A stretch of 64,000 nucleotides of DNA, from contig NZ_ANIE01000007.1 of NCBI RefSeq assembly GCF_000708045.1, forward strand, positions 248,001 to 312,000. The letters run 5' to 3'. The stretch's first letter is position 1. Every line of letters starts with the position of its first letter. Below, in pieces: positions 1-7,689 of this stretch. Under the pieces are notes generated by a model. It saw nothing but the letters and a program-made list of their open reading frames with translations, was not told where the DNA came from and searched no databases. Both the position numbers and the translations under genes were made by a program. Origin of the DNA: Marinobacter nitratireducens (GTDB lineage: Bacteria > Pseudomonadota > Gammaproteobacteria > Pseudomonadales > Oleiphilaceae).

Positions 1-85
1 GGCGAGCAGACTGCTTCCTGCCATGAGTGGGCTTCCTTAAACGTTCCGGTTTTGATCGCCCGAGTGTATCCGAAACGAGACCCGA

Positions 86-1918
86 TCAGGAACCCAGCCT
101 TTTCAGTGCCCCCACCACATCGTTCAACGTAGACTCTCCCACAAGCTGCTGGCTTGGAGCCTCTGGCTGACCATTGAAGAACAGAACCGCAGGCGGACCA
201 GGTACGCGCCAGCTTTCCAGTTGCACTTTCTGGGCCTCGGAAAAATCCGTAACATCCAGCTTGATAAAGCGCACCCGATCCGACCACGCCATCACATCCC
301 CGGTACTGAAGACTTCTTCATCCATCACTTTGCAGCTGATGCACCAGTCGGCGTAGACATCCACCATAACGGGCTGCCCCTGGCGAATCGCGGCCTGCAA
401 ACGGCCCACATCCTCGATAACCTCGAACCGCTCGGCCGGCACACTGGCCTCGGTCGCGGCTACACCCACGCCCGACAGAGGCTGCCATACCGAGCCCTGC
501 CCCCGGGCAGCACCAATCACCAACAGCAGGCCCCAAAGAGACAACAGCACACCCGCCGTTTTGCGTGACCCCGTCCAGCCCGATGTCACCTTATCCAGTG
601 CGCCCAGCTGAATACCACACCACAGCAACAGGGCACCCCAGAGAGCCAGGCTCGCGGATTCCGGGATGATCCGCTCGACCAGACCGATCGCCACAACCAG
701 CAAGCCGACACCAAACAGCTGCTTGACCCGCTCCATCCATACGCCTGCCTTGGGCAGGATCCGTGCCCCCGTGGTACCAATCAGGATCAGCGGCACCCCC
801 ATGCCCAATGCCATGGCAAACAGGGCTCCGCCACCAATCACGGCATCACCGGTGGTGGAAATATAAAGCAGGGCGCCCGCCAGGGGCGCCGATACACAGG
901 GAGATACCACGAGCGCAGAGATCAGCCCCATGAGCGCCACCCCAAACCACTGTCCACCTTTCGATTTCTGACCAAGGCGATCCAGGCGATCCCTCAGTGC
1001 CGCCGGCAACTGCAGTTCATACAGCCCGAACATGGACATTGCCAAGAGCACAAACAGGACCGCAAACACAATGATCACGGCCGGCTGCTGCATGGCTGCC
1101 TGGAGATTCGCCCTGGCACCAAGGTATCCCACCGCGACACCGAGCGCCGTATAGGTCGATGCCATCCCGAGCACATACGCAACCGACAGCGAGAACCCCC
1201 GGGTCATGGATGCCGGCTGATTCTGGCCAACAATGATGCTGGAGAGAATCGGCACCATCGGCAGCACGCACGGCGTGAATGTCAGCCCCAGGCCCAGAAG
1301 AAAGAAGGTCCCCAGGATCACCGGCAGCCCGGCACTGCTCAGCAGCCCCGCCAGGCCCTCAGCTTCACTGCCGCCTTCGCCAGCATCCCCGGTTGGTAAT
1401 GGCAAGACCGATGCTGATGAGGCTTGGGCTGTGTCTGCGACCGGGGCCGGAGCCGCCGGACCAAACGTCACCGTGCGGGTCTGCGGCGGATAGCACAGAC
1501 CCGCTTCCGCGCACCCCTGGTACCGGTACCGGATCTCGGTCGGCGCTTCCAGAGCGAGTGGCGCTCGCCAACCGGCTTGCTCATGAAACACTGCCTGTTC
1601 GCCAAACCAGGGATCGTTCTTGATTTCCGGCTCAACGGTAAAGCTCCCGGCAATGTCCTTATCTCCCCGGGATACGGCGATCCGGGACTGGTACAGGTAA
1701 TAACCGGGAGCAATGTCCCAGGTCAGCGCCAGTTCTCCGTCCCGATATTGCGCCTCAGCCTGGAACGCCTCGTCGACTGGCAGGAACTCCTCCTCTTCAT
1801 CCGCAGCCACTGCTGGCACCGAGACCAGAGCCATTAACAGGCAAAACAGTATCCCCACATCCGGGATCATTCGGGCCAGTTGCCCAAAGGGCAGAGGGGG
1901 ACAATGCTTTTGCGTCAT
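86..1918 (-). CDS. dsbD: Thiol:disulfide interchange protein DsbD
   Basis: Inner-membrane protein that carries electrons from cytoplasmic thioredoxin to periplasmic thiol proteins. A signal peptide is followed by the N-terminal periplasmic domain with its Cys pair (GCAEAGLC, about C136 and C142), an eight-helix membrane core with the two redox Cys motifs FTPCVLP and VSPCVSAP, and a C-terminal thioredoxin domain with WCISCK. All three cysteine pairs of the family are present, and about 610 residues is normal. I chose the ATG at 1918 because CGGAGAA lies 7 bases upstream; an in-frame extension to 1972 has no such site. It is divergent from a TlpA-like gene and may supply it with reductant. Confidence 0.96.
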   Translation of the reverse strand: MTQKHCPPLPFGQLARMIPDVGILFCLLMALVSVPAVAADEEEEFLPVDEAFQAEAQYRDGELALTWDIAPGYYLYQSRIAVSRGDKDIAGSFTVEPEIKNDPWFGEQAVFHEQAGWRAPLALEAPTEIRYRYQGCAEAGLCYPPQTRTVTFGPAAPAPVADTAQASSASVLPLPTGDAGEGGSEAEGLAGLLSSAGLPVILGTFFLLGLGLTFTPCVLPMVPILSSIIVGQNQPASMTRGFSLSVAYVLGMASTYTALGVAVGYLGARANLQAAMQQPAVIIVFAVLFVLLAMSMFGLYELQLPAALRDRLDRLGQKSKGGQWFGVALMGLISALVVSPCVSAPLAGALLYISTTGDAVIGGGALFAMALGMGVPLILIGTTGARILPKAGVWMERVKQLFGVGLLVVAIGLVERIIPESASLALWGALLLWCGIQLGALDKVTSGWTGSRKTAGVLLSLWGLLLVIGAARGQGSVWQPLSGVGVAATEASVPAERFEVIEDVGRLQAAIRQGQPVMVDVYADWCISCKVMDEEVFSTGDVMAWSDRVRFIKLDVTDFSEAQKVQLESWRVPGPPAVLFFNGQPEAPSQQLVGESTLNDVVGALKRLGS

Positions 1919-1974
1919 AACAGTTCTCCGGGAAACGAATTCAGATACATCGGGTTTCAGTATCTCTGGCAAGC

Positions 1975-1991
1975 CTTAAGCCTTCCTTAAG
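1975..1991 (+). promoter_or_regulatory. Tandem repeat CTTAAG-N5-CTTAAG, PmrA/QseB-like box
   Basis: Two identical hexamers are separated by exactly five bases (CTTAAGCCTTCCTTAAG), the layout known for PmrA/BasR and QseB response regulators (YTTAAK-N5-YTTAAK). A -10-like TACACT at 2002-2007 starts 10 bases downstream, so the repeat would sit over the -35 region of the tlpA-like operon, as expected for a class II OmpR-family activator. It is 46 bp before the tlpA-like ATG and 57 bp before dsbD. The match is seen; regulation is inferred. No response regulator of this type is in the window. Confidence 0.55.
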
Positions 1992-2036
1992 CTTCCCCCC
2001 ATACACTGGTTTCAGTTATCTACCGGAGCCTTGCCT

Positions 2037-2552
2037 ATGACACTGATCACACTTTCGCCGCTTCGCCAGCTTGGCGCGGCCACCACGCTCGCACTGGCCA
2101 TCGGCCTCCCCGCCCTGGCCCAGGCTGCGGAGCCCGCGCCTGCACTGGAGCTTCCAACCCAGAAAGGCACCGTCAGTCTTGAAGATCTCAAAGGCAAGGT
2201 CGTGCTTCTCGACTTCTGGGCGTCCTGGTGTGGCCCCTGCCGCCAGTCTTTCCCCTGGATGAACGACATGCAGGCCAAGTATGGCGATCAGGGCTTTGAA
2301 GTGGTTGCAGTCAACCTGGATCAGGATGAAAACGCAGCGGCCACGTTCCTGGACCAGATTCCGGCCAACTTCACCGTCGCCTACGACGCGGAAGGGAAAA
2401 CCCCGGAGGCCTATGAGGTGATGGGCATGCCCAGCGCCTACCTGATTGACCGCAATGGCAACATCCACAGCCAGCACATCGGTTTTCACAATGACCGCAA
2501 GGAAAGTTACGAAGAGGATATTCGTAGCCTTCTGAGCGCTGCACAGAACTGA
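2037..2552 (+). CDS. TlpA/ResA-like periplasmic thioredoxin-fold protein
   Basis: A 171-residue protein with an N-terminal signal peptide (cleavage near AQAAE) and one thioredoxin-like domain holding the active-site motif WCGPC in FWASWCGPC. The family reduces or isomerises disulfides in the periplasm, for example in cytochrome or metal-protein maturation. The ATG at 2037 is preferred over the TTG at 2031 because CGGAG lies about 8 bases upstream. It is the first gene of an apparent operon with DUF4266, DUF3570 and ApbE-like genes, 13 bp before the next gene, and is divergent from dsbD, a likely electron donor. The specific substrate is not evident; the DUF4266 lipoprotein, with a Cys-containing tail, is a candidate. 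Confidence 0.9.
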   Translation: MTLITLSPLRQLGAATTLALAIGLPALAQAAEPAPALELPTQKGTVSLEDLKGKVVLLDFWASWCGPCRQSFPWMNDMQAKYGDQGFEVVAVNLDQDENAAATFLDQIPANFTVAYDAEGKTPEAYEVMGMPSAYLIDRNGNIHSQHIGFHNDRKESYEEDIRSLLSAAQN

Positions 2553-2565
2553 CAAGGAGAGACTC

Positions 2566-2820
2566 ATGTCCTTCAGCAACTGGTTCACCCGTCGCCGTCT
2601 CCGGCAGGCGGCCACACTGCTGACGATCTCGGCAACCCTGGCAGCCGCCGGCTGCAGCAATCTGGGCGTCAAACCCTGGGAACGGGATCTGTTGGCAGAA
2701 CCCGACATGCAGCTGACCGTCTCAGGCGTTGATGCCGGCCTGGATGATCACATTTATTTCAGTAAGGAAGCGTCCAGCGGTGGGCGTGGGTTTGGCGGAG
2801 GAGGCTGCGGATGCAACTGA
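2566..2820 (+). CDS. DUF4266 lipoprotein with Gly-rich GCGCN tail
   Basis: An 84-residue small lipoprotein. The signal peptide ends in a lipobox (AAAGC, lipidated Cys near residue 30), leaving about 55 mature residues. The conserved VKPWERDLLA segment identifies DUF4266, and the end is a Gly-rich run closing in GGGGCGCN with two cysteines. No biochemical function is known to me. Its stop overlaps the DUF3570 start by 10 bases, and the GGAGGAGG ribosome site of the next gene lies inside the Gly codons of this tail, so translation is coupled. The paired tail cysteines next to a TlpA-like gene suggest a thiol substrate or metal ligand; this is inference. Confidence 0.85.
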   Translation: MSFSNWFTRRRLRQAATLLTISATLAAAGCSNLGVKPWERDLLAEPDMQLTVSGVDAGLDDHIYFSKEASSGGRGFGGGGCGCN

Positions 2821-4163
2821 TCAACGATAAGAAGAATGGCAAACCGGTCGGGCGTGCGTTGGCCACGGCAACCTGTGCCTTGCTGGGCGTTCAGGCCACC
2901 ACGGCCATGGCCAAGGATCAACCCGGTGAGTGGGATGTCGAGACCGCTCTGCTGGTTTACTCGGAAACCGACGATCGGGTTCAGGCCGCGGAGCCTGTCA
3001 TCAGCGCTACCCGGAACTTCGATGGTGACAAGAAACTGAACTTGAAGCTGGTGGCAGACACCCTGACCGGTGCTTCGCCCTCTGGTGCAACACCCAGCGA
3101 TCTGGTGCAGACCTTCACCCGGCCCTCAGGCATCGGCAACTATACCGTAGAGGCAGGCGAGGCGCCGCTGGATGACAGCTTCAAGGATACCCGTGTGGCG
3201 GTATCCGGCTCCTGGACGGCCCCGCTGAATCGCGACTACACCTATTCCGTGGGCGCTTATGGTTCCCGGGAGTATGACTACATTTCCACGGCGGTAAACG
3301 GCAGCCTCACACGCTATCTGAACAACAAGAACACTACCCTGACCGGCGGCCTCTCGCTGGGCATGGATCTGATAGATCCCGTCGGTGGTGCTCCGATCGG
3401 CCTGTCACGCATGGCCCTGCGAGCCAACAATACAGAGGCCCAGTTCGACCAGGAATTCGCGGCTACCCGCGAGAGCGATGACACCAAGACCCTCGTTGAC
3501 GCCCTGTTCGGCGTTACACAGGTGATCAACCGCCGCACACTGATGCAATTTAACTACGGTGTCAGCTACTCAAGCGGTTACCTCACCGACCCGTACAAGA
3601 TCCTGAGCGTGATCGATGAAGCCGCGGGCGCCAACTATGGCGGCAATCTCATCGGTGCCGATGGTAATCCGATCTATCTCTATGAAGAGCGTCCGGATAC
3701 CCGGATGAAGCACTCCCTTTACTGGCAGACCAAATACATGCTGGAGAACGGGGACGTCATGGACGGTTCTTACCGGTTCATGGTGGATGACTGGGGCATT
3801 ACCTCCCACACCATCGACCTGAAATACCGTTGGCGACTGAGCAACAGCTATCTGGAACCCCATTTCCGGTACTACATGCAGTCCGAAGCGGATTTCTACA
3901 AACGCTATCTGACCGAGAGCGAATACAACGGCGGTGTGCCGACGGTCTCGGAAGCCAGTGCGGATTACCGGTTGGGCGAACTCACCGGTATGACCTTCGG
4001 TGCCAAGTGGGGCTACCGCCTGGATGAAGACCGGGAGCTGGCAATCCGCGCCGAGTACATGATCCAGAGTAATGATGGTGATGAAGGCTTTGGCAAGCTC
4101 ACCAACCACGATCTGTACCCGGACACCAACGCCATGTGGCTGCAGCTCAGCTATAATTTCTGA
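2811..4163 (+). CDS. DUF3570 outer-membrane beta-barrel protein
   Basis: A 450-residue protein with an N-terminal signal peptide (cleavage near TTAMAKD). The mature part alternates polar and aromatic residues and ends in LQLSYNF, with a terminal Phe, the signature of an outer-membrane barrel inserted by the Bam complex. The family is DUF3570, regularly found with DUF4266, thioredoxin-like and ApbE genes; its cargo is unknown. The ATG at 2811 overlaps the preceding gene and has a strong GGAGGAGG site. Together with the DUF4266 lipoprotein it may form an envelope complex, but no catalytic motif is visible. Confidence 0.85.
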   Translation: MQLINDKKNGKPVGRALATATCALLGVQATTAMAKDQPGEWDVETALLVYSETDDRVQAAEPVISATRNFDGDKKLNLKLVADTLTGASPSGATPSDLVQTFTRPSGIGNYTVEAGEAPLDDSFKDTRVAVSGSWTAPLNRDYTYSVGAYGSREYDYISTAVNGSLTRYLNNKNTTLTGGLSLGMDLIDPVGGAPIGLSRMALRANNTEAQFDQEFAATRESDDTKTLVDALFGVTQVINRRTLMQFNYGVSYSSGYLTDPYKILSVIDEAAGANYGGNLIGADGNPIYLYEERPDTRMKHSLYWQTKYMLENGDVMDGSYRFMVDDWGITSHTIDLKYRWRLSNSYLEPHFRYYMQSEADFYKRYLTESEYNGGVPTVSEASADYRLGELTGMTFGAKWGYRLDEDRELAIRAEYMIQSNDGDEGFGKLTNHDLYPDTNAMWLQLSYNF

Positions 4164-4185
4164 TAACTGCCATAGCCACTAATTT

Positions 4186-4226
4186 GCCCCGCGCTCTCCC
4201 GTTTCTCTTCAGGGAAAGCGCGGGGC
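4186..4226 (+). terminator. Strong hairpin between DUF3570 and apbE-like genes
   Basis: A perfect 10-bp GC-rich stem (GCCCCGCGCT with AGCGCGGGGC) extends through CTCCC/AGGGA-type pairs to a 10-base loop. It is followed by ATTTGTTC rather than a good T-run. It may be a partial terminator or RNA-stability element that lowers apbE-like expression relative to the three upstream genes. Confidence 0.55.
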
Positions 4227-4242
4227 ATTTGTTCAGGACACC

Positions 4243-5181
4243 ATGACCAGCATCACCATTCCCGCCACGGATAATCCAGCACATCACCCTGACCCTACGC
4301 TTCAGGGTTCCGGTCGCCAATGGCAGGGCCGGTTCGAGGCTATGGCCAGTCCTTGCGAAATCCTGCTGGAAAACGTAAATGAGGCCGAGGCGAGAGAAGC
4401 ACTCCAGTTTGCAGCCCGGGAAACCTGGCGCATGGAGCACAAGTTTTCGCGATACGTAGCCGGCAACCCGGTAGACCGGATCAATCAAAGCCATGGAACT
4501 CCCATCCACGTTGATAACGAAATGGCCCTGATGCTGGACTACGCCGCCCAGTGCTTTGAGCTCAGTGACGGACGTTTTGATATCACCTCAGGCGTGCTTC
4601 GACGAGCCTGGAAATTCGATGGCGGAAACCATCTGCCCGACAGAAGCGAGACAGATGCGCTGCTTCGACTCGTGGGGTGGAACCGGGTTCAGTGGGAGAA
4701 GCCTTCCCTGACACTGCCTGACGGCATGGAAATCGACTTCGGCGGTATTGGCAAAGAATACGCCGTGGACCGGATACTGCTGGATCTTAACCGCATATTG
4801 CCAGAACAAGCCTCCGTACTCGTTAATTTCGGCGGAGATCTCGCCTGCAACGGCCCCCGAGCCAACGGCAACGCCTGGGTGGTTGGTGTCGAAGACCACA
4901 AGAAACTGAGCGACAGCACCGAAACGCTTTCACTGCGTGGAGGCGCGCTGGCCACCAGCGGCGACAGCCGGCGATACCTGATCAACAACGGCGTTCGCTA
5001 CGGTCATATCCTGGATCCGCGCACCGGGTGGCCAATCCCGGATGCGCCTCACAGCGTAACCGTAGCGGCTCCCACGTGCACGCTGGCCGGCATGCTCGCC
5101 ACCTTCGCCATGCTTCAGGGCGGCGAAGCGGAAGCGTTTCTGCAAGAACAGCAGGTTCCGTTCTGGGTACAGCGATCCTGA
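4243..5181 (+). CDS. apbE: ApbE-like FAD:protein FMN transferase, atypical
   Basis: A 312-residue ApbE-fold protein. ApbE enzymes transfer FMN from FAD to a Thr/Ser of target proteins using Mg2+. Family motifs seen are DFGGIGKEYAVD, NFGGDLACNG, TSGDSRRY and GHILDPRTGWP. Two features are odd. The C-terminal metal motif, usually AD-x-L-x-T, reads LAGMLAT, so the metal-binding Asp is Gly (about residue 283). There is also no signal peptide or lipobox, although most ApbE proteins act outside the cytoplasm. It is fourth in the TlpA/DUF4266/DUF3570 cassette, 80 bp after DUF3570 and behind a hairpin. It may be a divergent transferase or a flavin-binding protein. No flavinylation target motif was recognised nearby. 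Confidence 0.85.
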   Translation: MTSITIPATDNPAHHPDPTLQGSGRQWQGRFEAMASPCEILLENVNEAEAREALQFAARETWRMEHKFSRYVAGNPVDRINQSHGTPIHVDNEMALMLDYAAQCFELSDGRFDITSGVLRRAWKFDGGNHLPDRSETDALLRLVGWNRVQWEKPSLTLPDGMEIDFGGIGKEYAVDRILLDLNRILPEQASVLVNFGGDLACNGPRANGNAWVVGVEDHKKLSDSTETLSLRGGALATSGDSRRYLINNGVRYGHILDPRTGWPIPDAPHSVTVAAPTCTLAGMLATFAMLQGGEAEAFLQEQQVPFWVQRS

Positions 5182-5188
5182 GGCGGGG

Positions 5189-6412
5189 CTAGCGCCTGAT
5201 TCCCATGGCCTCGGCCGCAATCCGGTTCTTGATAGGGCCAAGCTGATCAAGCCAACGCATCCCGGTATTGCGCAGCCAGCGTAGCGGCAGTTCATCACGG
5301 GCAAACAGCTGCTTGAACGCTTCCATCGCGGCCATCATGGTCAGGTTCTCACCCTTGCGCCGGCGCTGGAAGCGGGCCAGCACGCTAACGTTGCCGGGGC
5401 TGAGCCGACCTCGCCTGGCTCGGGACAACTCGTCCAGCAGCGCGGCCACGTCACCATAGCCGAGATTGGCCCCCTGTCCCGCCAGCGGATGAATCGTATG
5501 GGCCGCATCGCCCACCAGCGCAAAGCCCGGGGCAATGTAATCCTTGGCATGGCGCTGCCTGAGCGGGAACGCAAATCGCCTCGATACGGTTTCCACGGCA
5601 CCAAGCTGACGCTCAATCGCCTGCTCCAGTTCAATCCGGAAGGCCGAATCGTCCAGCGCCATGAGACGGCGCGCTTCATGAGTGTCCTGAGACCACACAA
5701 TAGAGCAGTAGTGATCGTCGCCCTGTTCGTTTAGCAAGGGCAGGAACGCCAACGGCCCCGAGGGCGAGAATCGCTGCCAGGCGGTGTATTGATGGCGCTG
5801 GCTGGTTTTCACTGTGCAGACAATGGCCTGCTGATCATAATCCCATTCCCGGGTCGGTAAACCGACCCACTGGCGCAGCCGCGACTGAGCGCCATCGGCC
5901 GCCACCACCAACTGGGCCGACAGCTCGCGACCGTCTGCCAACTCCACCACTCGCCCGTTGGTGCCCGGCCGGCAACCAGCCACCTTTTCATCGTCCATGA
6001 CGTCCACATCACTGGCCACCAGGGCGGCCATCAGGGCGCGGACGATATTGCGATTTTCGACAATTGTGCCCAGGGAGCGGGCCTGAAGCTCGGCAGAATC
6101 AAACTGGATACGCCCGGTTCCGTCGCCATCCCAGACCGTCATGGCTTGGTAGCCACAGTGGCGATGGGCACGGACCTCCCTCCAGACACCCAACGTCTCC
6201 AGCAACGTCTGACTGGCCAGCGAAATGGCGCTGACCCGGGGCTCAAAGTCATCAACGCCGCACGCAGGTGATGGCTCGGCTAACATATCCTCGCGGGCAC
6301 TGGCTTCGAGCAACCCGACCTGCCAGCCCTGCCTCGACAGCCCCAGCGCAAGCGCCGAGCCAATCATGCCCGCACCAACCACCAACACATCGTATGTTTG
6401 GGATTTACTCAT
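5189..6412 (-). CDS. ubiI: UbiH/UbiF/VisC-family FAD monooxygenase, likely UbiI
   Basis: A flavin hydroxylase of the aerobic ubiquinone pathway. It has the N-terminal Rossmann motif VVGAGMIGSALALGLSRQG and the second FAD motif GDAAHTIHPLAGQGANLGYGD. Its place directly after ubiH in a pepP-ubiH-ubiI order, as in E. coli, points to UbiI (C5 hydroxylation of the octaprenylphenol), although UbiF-type activity cannot be excluded by reading. The ATG at 6412 overlaps the end of ubiH by 8 bases and has GGGAG upstream; a longer in-frame start at 6436 is less likely. Its end faces the ApbE-like gene with only 7 bp between stops. Confidence 0.9.
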   Translation of the reverse strand: MSKSQTYDVLVVGAGMIGSALALGLSRQGWQVGLLEASAREDMLAEPSPACGVDDFEPRVSAISLASQTLLETLGVWREVRAHRHCGYQAMTVWDGDGTGRIQFDSAELQARSLGTIVENRNIVRALMAALVASDVDVMDDEKVAGCRPGTNGRVVELADGRELSAQLVVAADGAQSRLRQWVGLPTREWDYDQQAIVCTVKTSQRHQYTAWQRFSPSGPLAFLPLLNEQGDDHYCSIVWSQDTHEARRLMALDDSAFRIELEQAIERQLGAVETVSRRFAFPLRQRHAKDYIAPGFALVGDAAHTIHPLAGQGANLGYGDVAALLDELSRARRGRLSPGNVSVLARFQRRRKGENLTMMAAMEAFKQLFARDELPLRWLRNTGMRWLDQLGPIKNRIAAEAMGIRR

Positions 6413-7685
6413 GTTCCATTTGCTCCCTGGACGCACTACCCGGGCTATGAATCACTGCACGACGCCCACCGGTTCCCATGGCTTTGCGCGCAAACCAGCG
6501 TTTGGCTCCAGGTAACAGATCAAGGCCAACCAGGCCGGCATCCCGGGCCGCCAGGACCGGTACGGAGCTATCCCCAAAGACACGGATCAGTGAATCCGAA
6601 AACTGCACGGTCTGCTGCCAGTCCTGGCGGTGCAGTTCCTGATACCGTCGCAAGACAGACAGGTCACCAATGGATTGCCCCGACGCATGGGCAACACGGA
6701 ACTGCTCCACCAGAGTCATCAGGCCGCGCAGGGCCAGGTTGAATCCCTGCCCCGCAACCGGATGCAGTGCATGGGCAGCGTTACCCACCAGGGCAACGCC
6801 GGCGCGAACCGGTTCGTCCACTGTCGTCAGAGTGAGCGGGTAATGATTGCACTGACCGATGTGGGTAAAACGCCCCAACCGCCACCCGAAGCGATCCTGG
6901 AGGCGCCGACATTTTTCCGGATCCGACAGCGACAGAACCTGCTCAAGGTCCTGATCCGTGAGGGTCCACACCAAAGCCGACTGGGACCCGGCAAGGCTTG
7001 CAGAGCCGTGGGGTAGCAGCGCCATCGGTCCGGCATCGGTGAATCGTTCGTAGGCGGTAAACCGGTGACTGTCGCTGGTGCTCACGTTCGCAATCAGAGC
7101 ATTCTGCCCATAGGCCTGCTGGCGAGTCTGGAAACCCAGCGTCTCCCTTAGCCCCGAGCGCCCGCCATCAGCAACCACCAGGCACTGAGCGGTCAGCGAC
7201 CTAACCTCGGAGTTTTGCTTTATCGCGACGTCCACACCACCGGCGATGGGCGTCATATCAACCACTTCGCCAGGGGCTTGCCACTGCACGCCCGTGTCAA
7301 GCAGCTCGCGCATCAGGCACAGGCCCATCCAGCGGTTGTCCGCCACATAGCCCAAAGCCGGCTGGCCATGGCTTTCAGCATCCAGCCGGGTGGCGCCAAA
7401 CCGCCCCCGATCTGATACATGGATGTGCTGAATCGGCGTCGCGTGTTCGGACAATCGCTGCCAGAGCCCCAGTTCCTCAAAAATCAGGCGAGAGCCCCAG
7501 GCCAGGGCCGTTGATCGGCTATCGTAACTGGGCTGGTAGTCGTCAGGTACCGCATCCGGTGACAACGGGAAGGACTCCACCACCGTCACCCGCAGATCGG
7601 GGACCGCGCGGGACAGTGCCAGTGCCAGGGTCGCGCCCGCAAGGCCGCCTCCGGCAATGATCAGATCGGTATCGGTTGTTGCCAC
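6405..7685 (-). CDS. ubiH: 2-octaprenyl-6-methoxyphenol hydroxylase UbiH
   Basis: A 426-residue FAD-dependent hydroxylase of ubiquinone synthesis. The N-terminal FAD motif is IIAGGGLAGATLALALSR, and the second is GNAAHALHPVAGQGFNLALRG; the Asn in GNAA is typical of UbiH, whereas UbiI and UbiF have GDAA. The start is a GTG at 7685, 4 bp after the pepP stop, so pepP, ubiH and ubiI form one transcription unit. The downstream gene overlaps by 8 bp. Confidence 0.94.
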   Translation of the reverse strand: MATTDTDLIIAGGGLAGATLALALSRAVPDLRVTVVESFPLSPDAVPDDYQPSYDSRSTALAWGSRLIFEELGLWQRLSEHATPIQHIHVSDRGRFGATRLDAESHGQPALGYVADNRWMGLCLMRELLDTGVQWQAPGEVVDMTPIAGGVDVAIKQNSEVRSLTAQCLVVADGGRSGLRETLGFQTRQQAYGQNALIANVSTSDSHRFTAYERFTDAGPMALLPHGSASLAGSQSALVWTLTDQDLEQVLSLSDPEKCRRLQDRFGWRLGRFTHIGQCNHYPLTLTTVDEPVRAGVALVGNAAHALHPVAGQGFNLALRGLMTLVEQFRVAHASGQSIGDLSVLRRYQELHRQDWQQTVQFSDSLIRVFGDSSVPVLAARDAGLVGLDLLPGAKRWFARKAMGTGGRRAVIHSPGSASREQMEHE

Positions 7686-7689
7686 AGGA

